From Thermoplasmata archaeon (GTDB lineage: Archaea; Thermoplasmatota; Thermoplasmata; Thermoplasmatales; Thermoplasmataceae), in contig JAKAYK010000062.1 of assembly GCA_021826765.1 (NCBI GenBank), forward strand, positions 1 through 6,173: DNA of 6,173 nt, in the 5' to 3' direction. The notes beneath the pieces are model-generated. The model saw only the letters and a list, made by a program, of their open reading frames with translations. It did no database searches and was not told the DNA's origin. A program made the translations under genes and the position numbers. This document shows, piece by piece, positions 5,528 to 6,173 of the stretch. Each line of letters opens with the position of its first letter. The first letter of the stretch is position 1.

Positions 5528-6145
5528 ATGGATGAATTTGAAGTCATAGAGAGAATCGAGAAAGCAGGCACAGGGGAAACATACATACTGGCCATTGAAT
5601 TCGTGAAACCAACCATGATAAAGTTCAGATCCACGGTTCACCTTAAGAAGGGAGACAAGCTCACATTGAATGATAAAGAAGTTTTTCATGGAAATGACAG
5701 AGTGGGTGAAGCATTCGAGAAAAAGAGCAGGGATGACGTGACCATGGACAGAGAACATGATATAAAATACACGGGAGGCTATTCGCTTGACGGGAAAACA
5801 ATCTATCTTGATGAGCATTTCCCCAGAATACTGAAGGTGGAAGGAAAGGATATCAACGCCGAGGACACGATTGGATACCATCATGAATTGCCTGAAAAAT
5901 GGATGTCCGATGAGAAATACGAATATCCATACGCGCATGAAACTGCAACTGGAATTGAGAAGAAATACGTAGAATATCTTGGTGTGACCTGGAAGGGGTA
6001 CTGTGATCAGGTGGATAAAAACCTCAGGAATGTTTATAGCAGGACACTTGGAAAATCTCCATCTTCACTTGATCTTGCACCATATCTTTACTGCAGGGAT
6101 CAGGAGGCCCTCAAGGAAATCAGGAACAGTGAACCTGAAGAGTGA
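5528..6145 (+). CDS. Unassigned 205-residue protein with possible HHExxE...AHExAT metal-site pattern
   Basis: A soluble, charged protein with no signal peptide or membrane segment, which I cannot assign to a named family. The N-terminal 80 residues look like a small beta-rich domain (TYILAIEFVKPTMIKF, then HLKKGDKLTLNDKEV). From residue 83 a second part follows: GGYSLDGKTIYLDEHFP (83-99), then GYHHELPEKW (116-125), YPYAHETATGIEKKYVE (133-149) and GVTWKGYCDQV (152-162). The order DGKTIYLD, HExxE, Y..AH..AT..E, G..W..Y reminds me of uncharacterised bacterial and phage proteins with a 'vHEavEkalid...Y..AH.iAt..E' pattern. That comparison is from memory and unverified. H118/H119, E120, E123, H137 and E144 could form a metal or zincin-like site, but the canonical HExxH is absent. 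The tail (176-205) is acidic and probably flexible. It has its own promoter and the ATG is fixed by it. Confidence 0.8.
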   Translation: MDEFEVIERIEKAGTGETYILAIEFVKPTMIKFRSTVHLKKGDKLTLNDKEVFHGNDRVGEAFEKKSRDDVTMDREHDIKYTGGYSLDGKTIYLDEHFPRILKVEGKDINAEDTIGYHHELPEKWMSDEKYEYPYAHETATGIEKKYVEYLGVTWKGYCDQVDKNLRNVYSRTLGKSPSSLDLAPYLYCRDQEALKEIRNSEPEE

Positions 6146-6173
6146 CAGAAAATGCAACTTTTCAAATAATTGT

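Noticed and set aside
5519..5938. 139-residue minus-strand frame opposite the 5528 gene
   Set aside because: It is antisense to a better-supported frame that has its own promoter and a coherent charged protein; no family features are visible.

Overview
The window looks like chromosomal DNA of an archaeon, most likely a moderately AT-rich member of the Thermoplasmata (Thermoplasmatales-like). The reasons are a complete Pelota/Dom34 gene, a Dim1/KsgA-type rRNA methyltransferase with archaeal-style motifs, BRE/TATA-like boxes about 25-28 bp before several start codons with no leader (leaderless transcripts), and T-rich rather than hairpin-type terminators. The lineage below Archaea is inference, not proof.

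Layout: the 3' part of ksgA (1-612, +) runs off the left edge and converges, with a 26-bp overlap, on a stomatin/SPFH membrane protein gene (587-1414, -). Next come three minus-strand genes that may form one transcription unit: a membrane-anchored, probably cell-surface protein (3139-3750), the flavin prenyltransferase ubiX (2528-3094) and Pelota (1476-2498). A T-tract after Pelota probably ends this unit. A 194-bp intergenic stretch (3751-3944) holds no supported gene. It is followed by a damaged minus-strand gene of the AlkZ/COG3214 winged-helix family (3945-4752), which has a reading-frame break and seems to lack a central segment. Divergent from it is a small class I SAM-dependent methyltransferase with a natural histidine cluster (4859-5455, +). 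The last gene (5528-6145, +) encodes an unassigned 205-residue protein with a conserved-looking HHExxE...AHExAT..E pattern that could be a metal site.

Functionally this is mostly housekeeping: KsgA matures the small ribosomal subunit and Pelota rescues stalled ribosomes, while UbiX makes prenylated FMN for a UbiD-type decarboxylase not present here. The right-hand third (3945-6145) is more accessory in character: a decaying DNA-repair-like gene, an orphan methyltransferase and an unknown protein. A 13-bp perfect palindrome sits midway between the divergent promoters of the first two. No RNA gene, CRISPR array, insertion sequence or toxin-antitoxin pair was recognised. I did not find a clearly new multi-gene system; the best leads are the 205-residue protein, the broken AlkZ-like gene and the shared palindrome.
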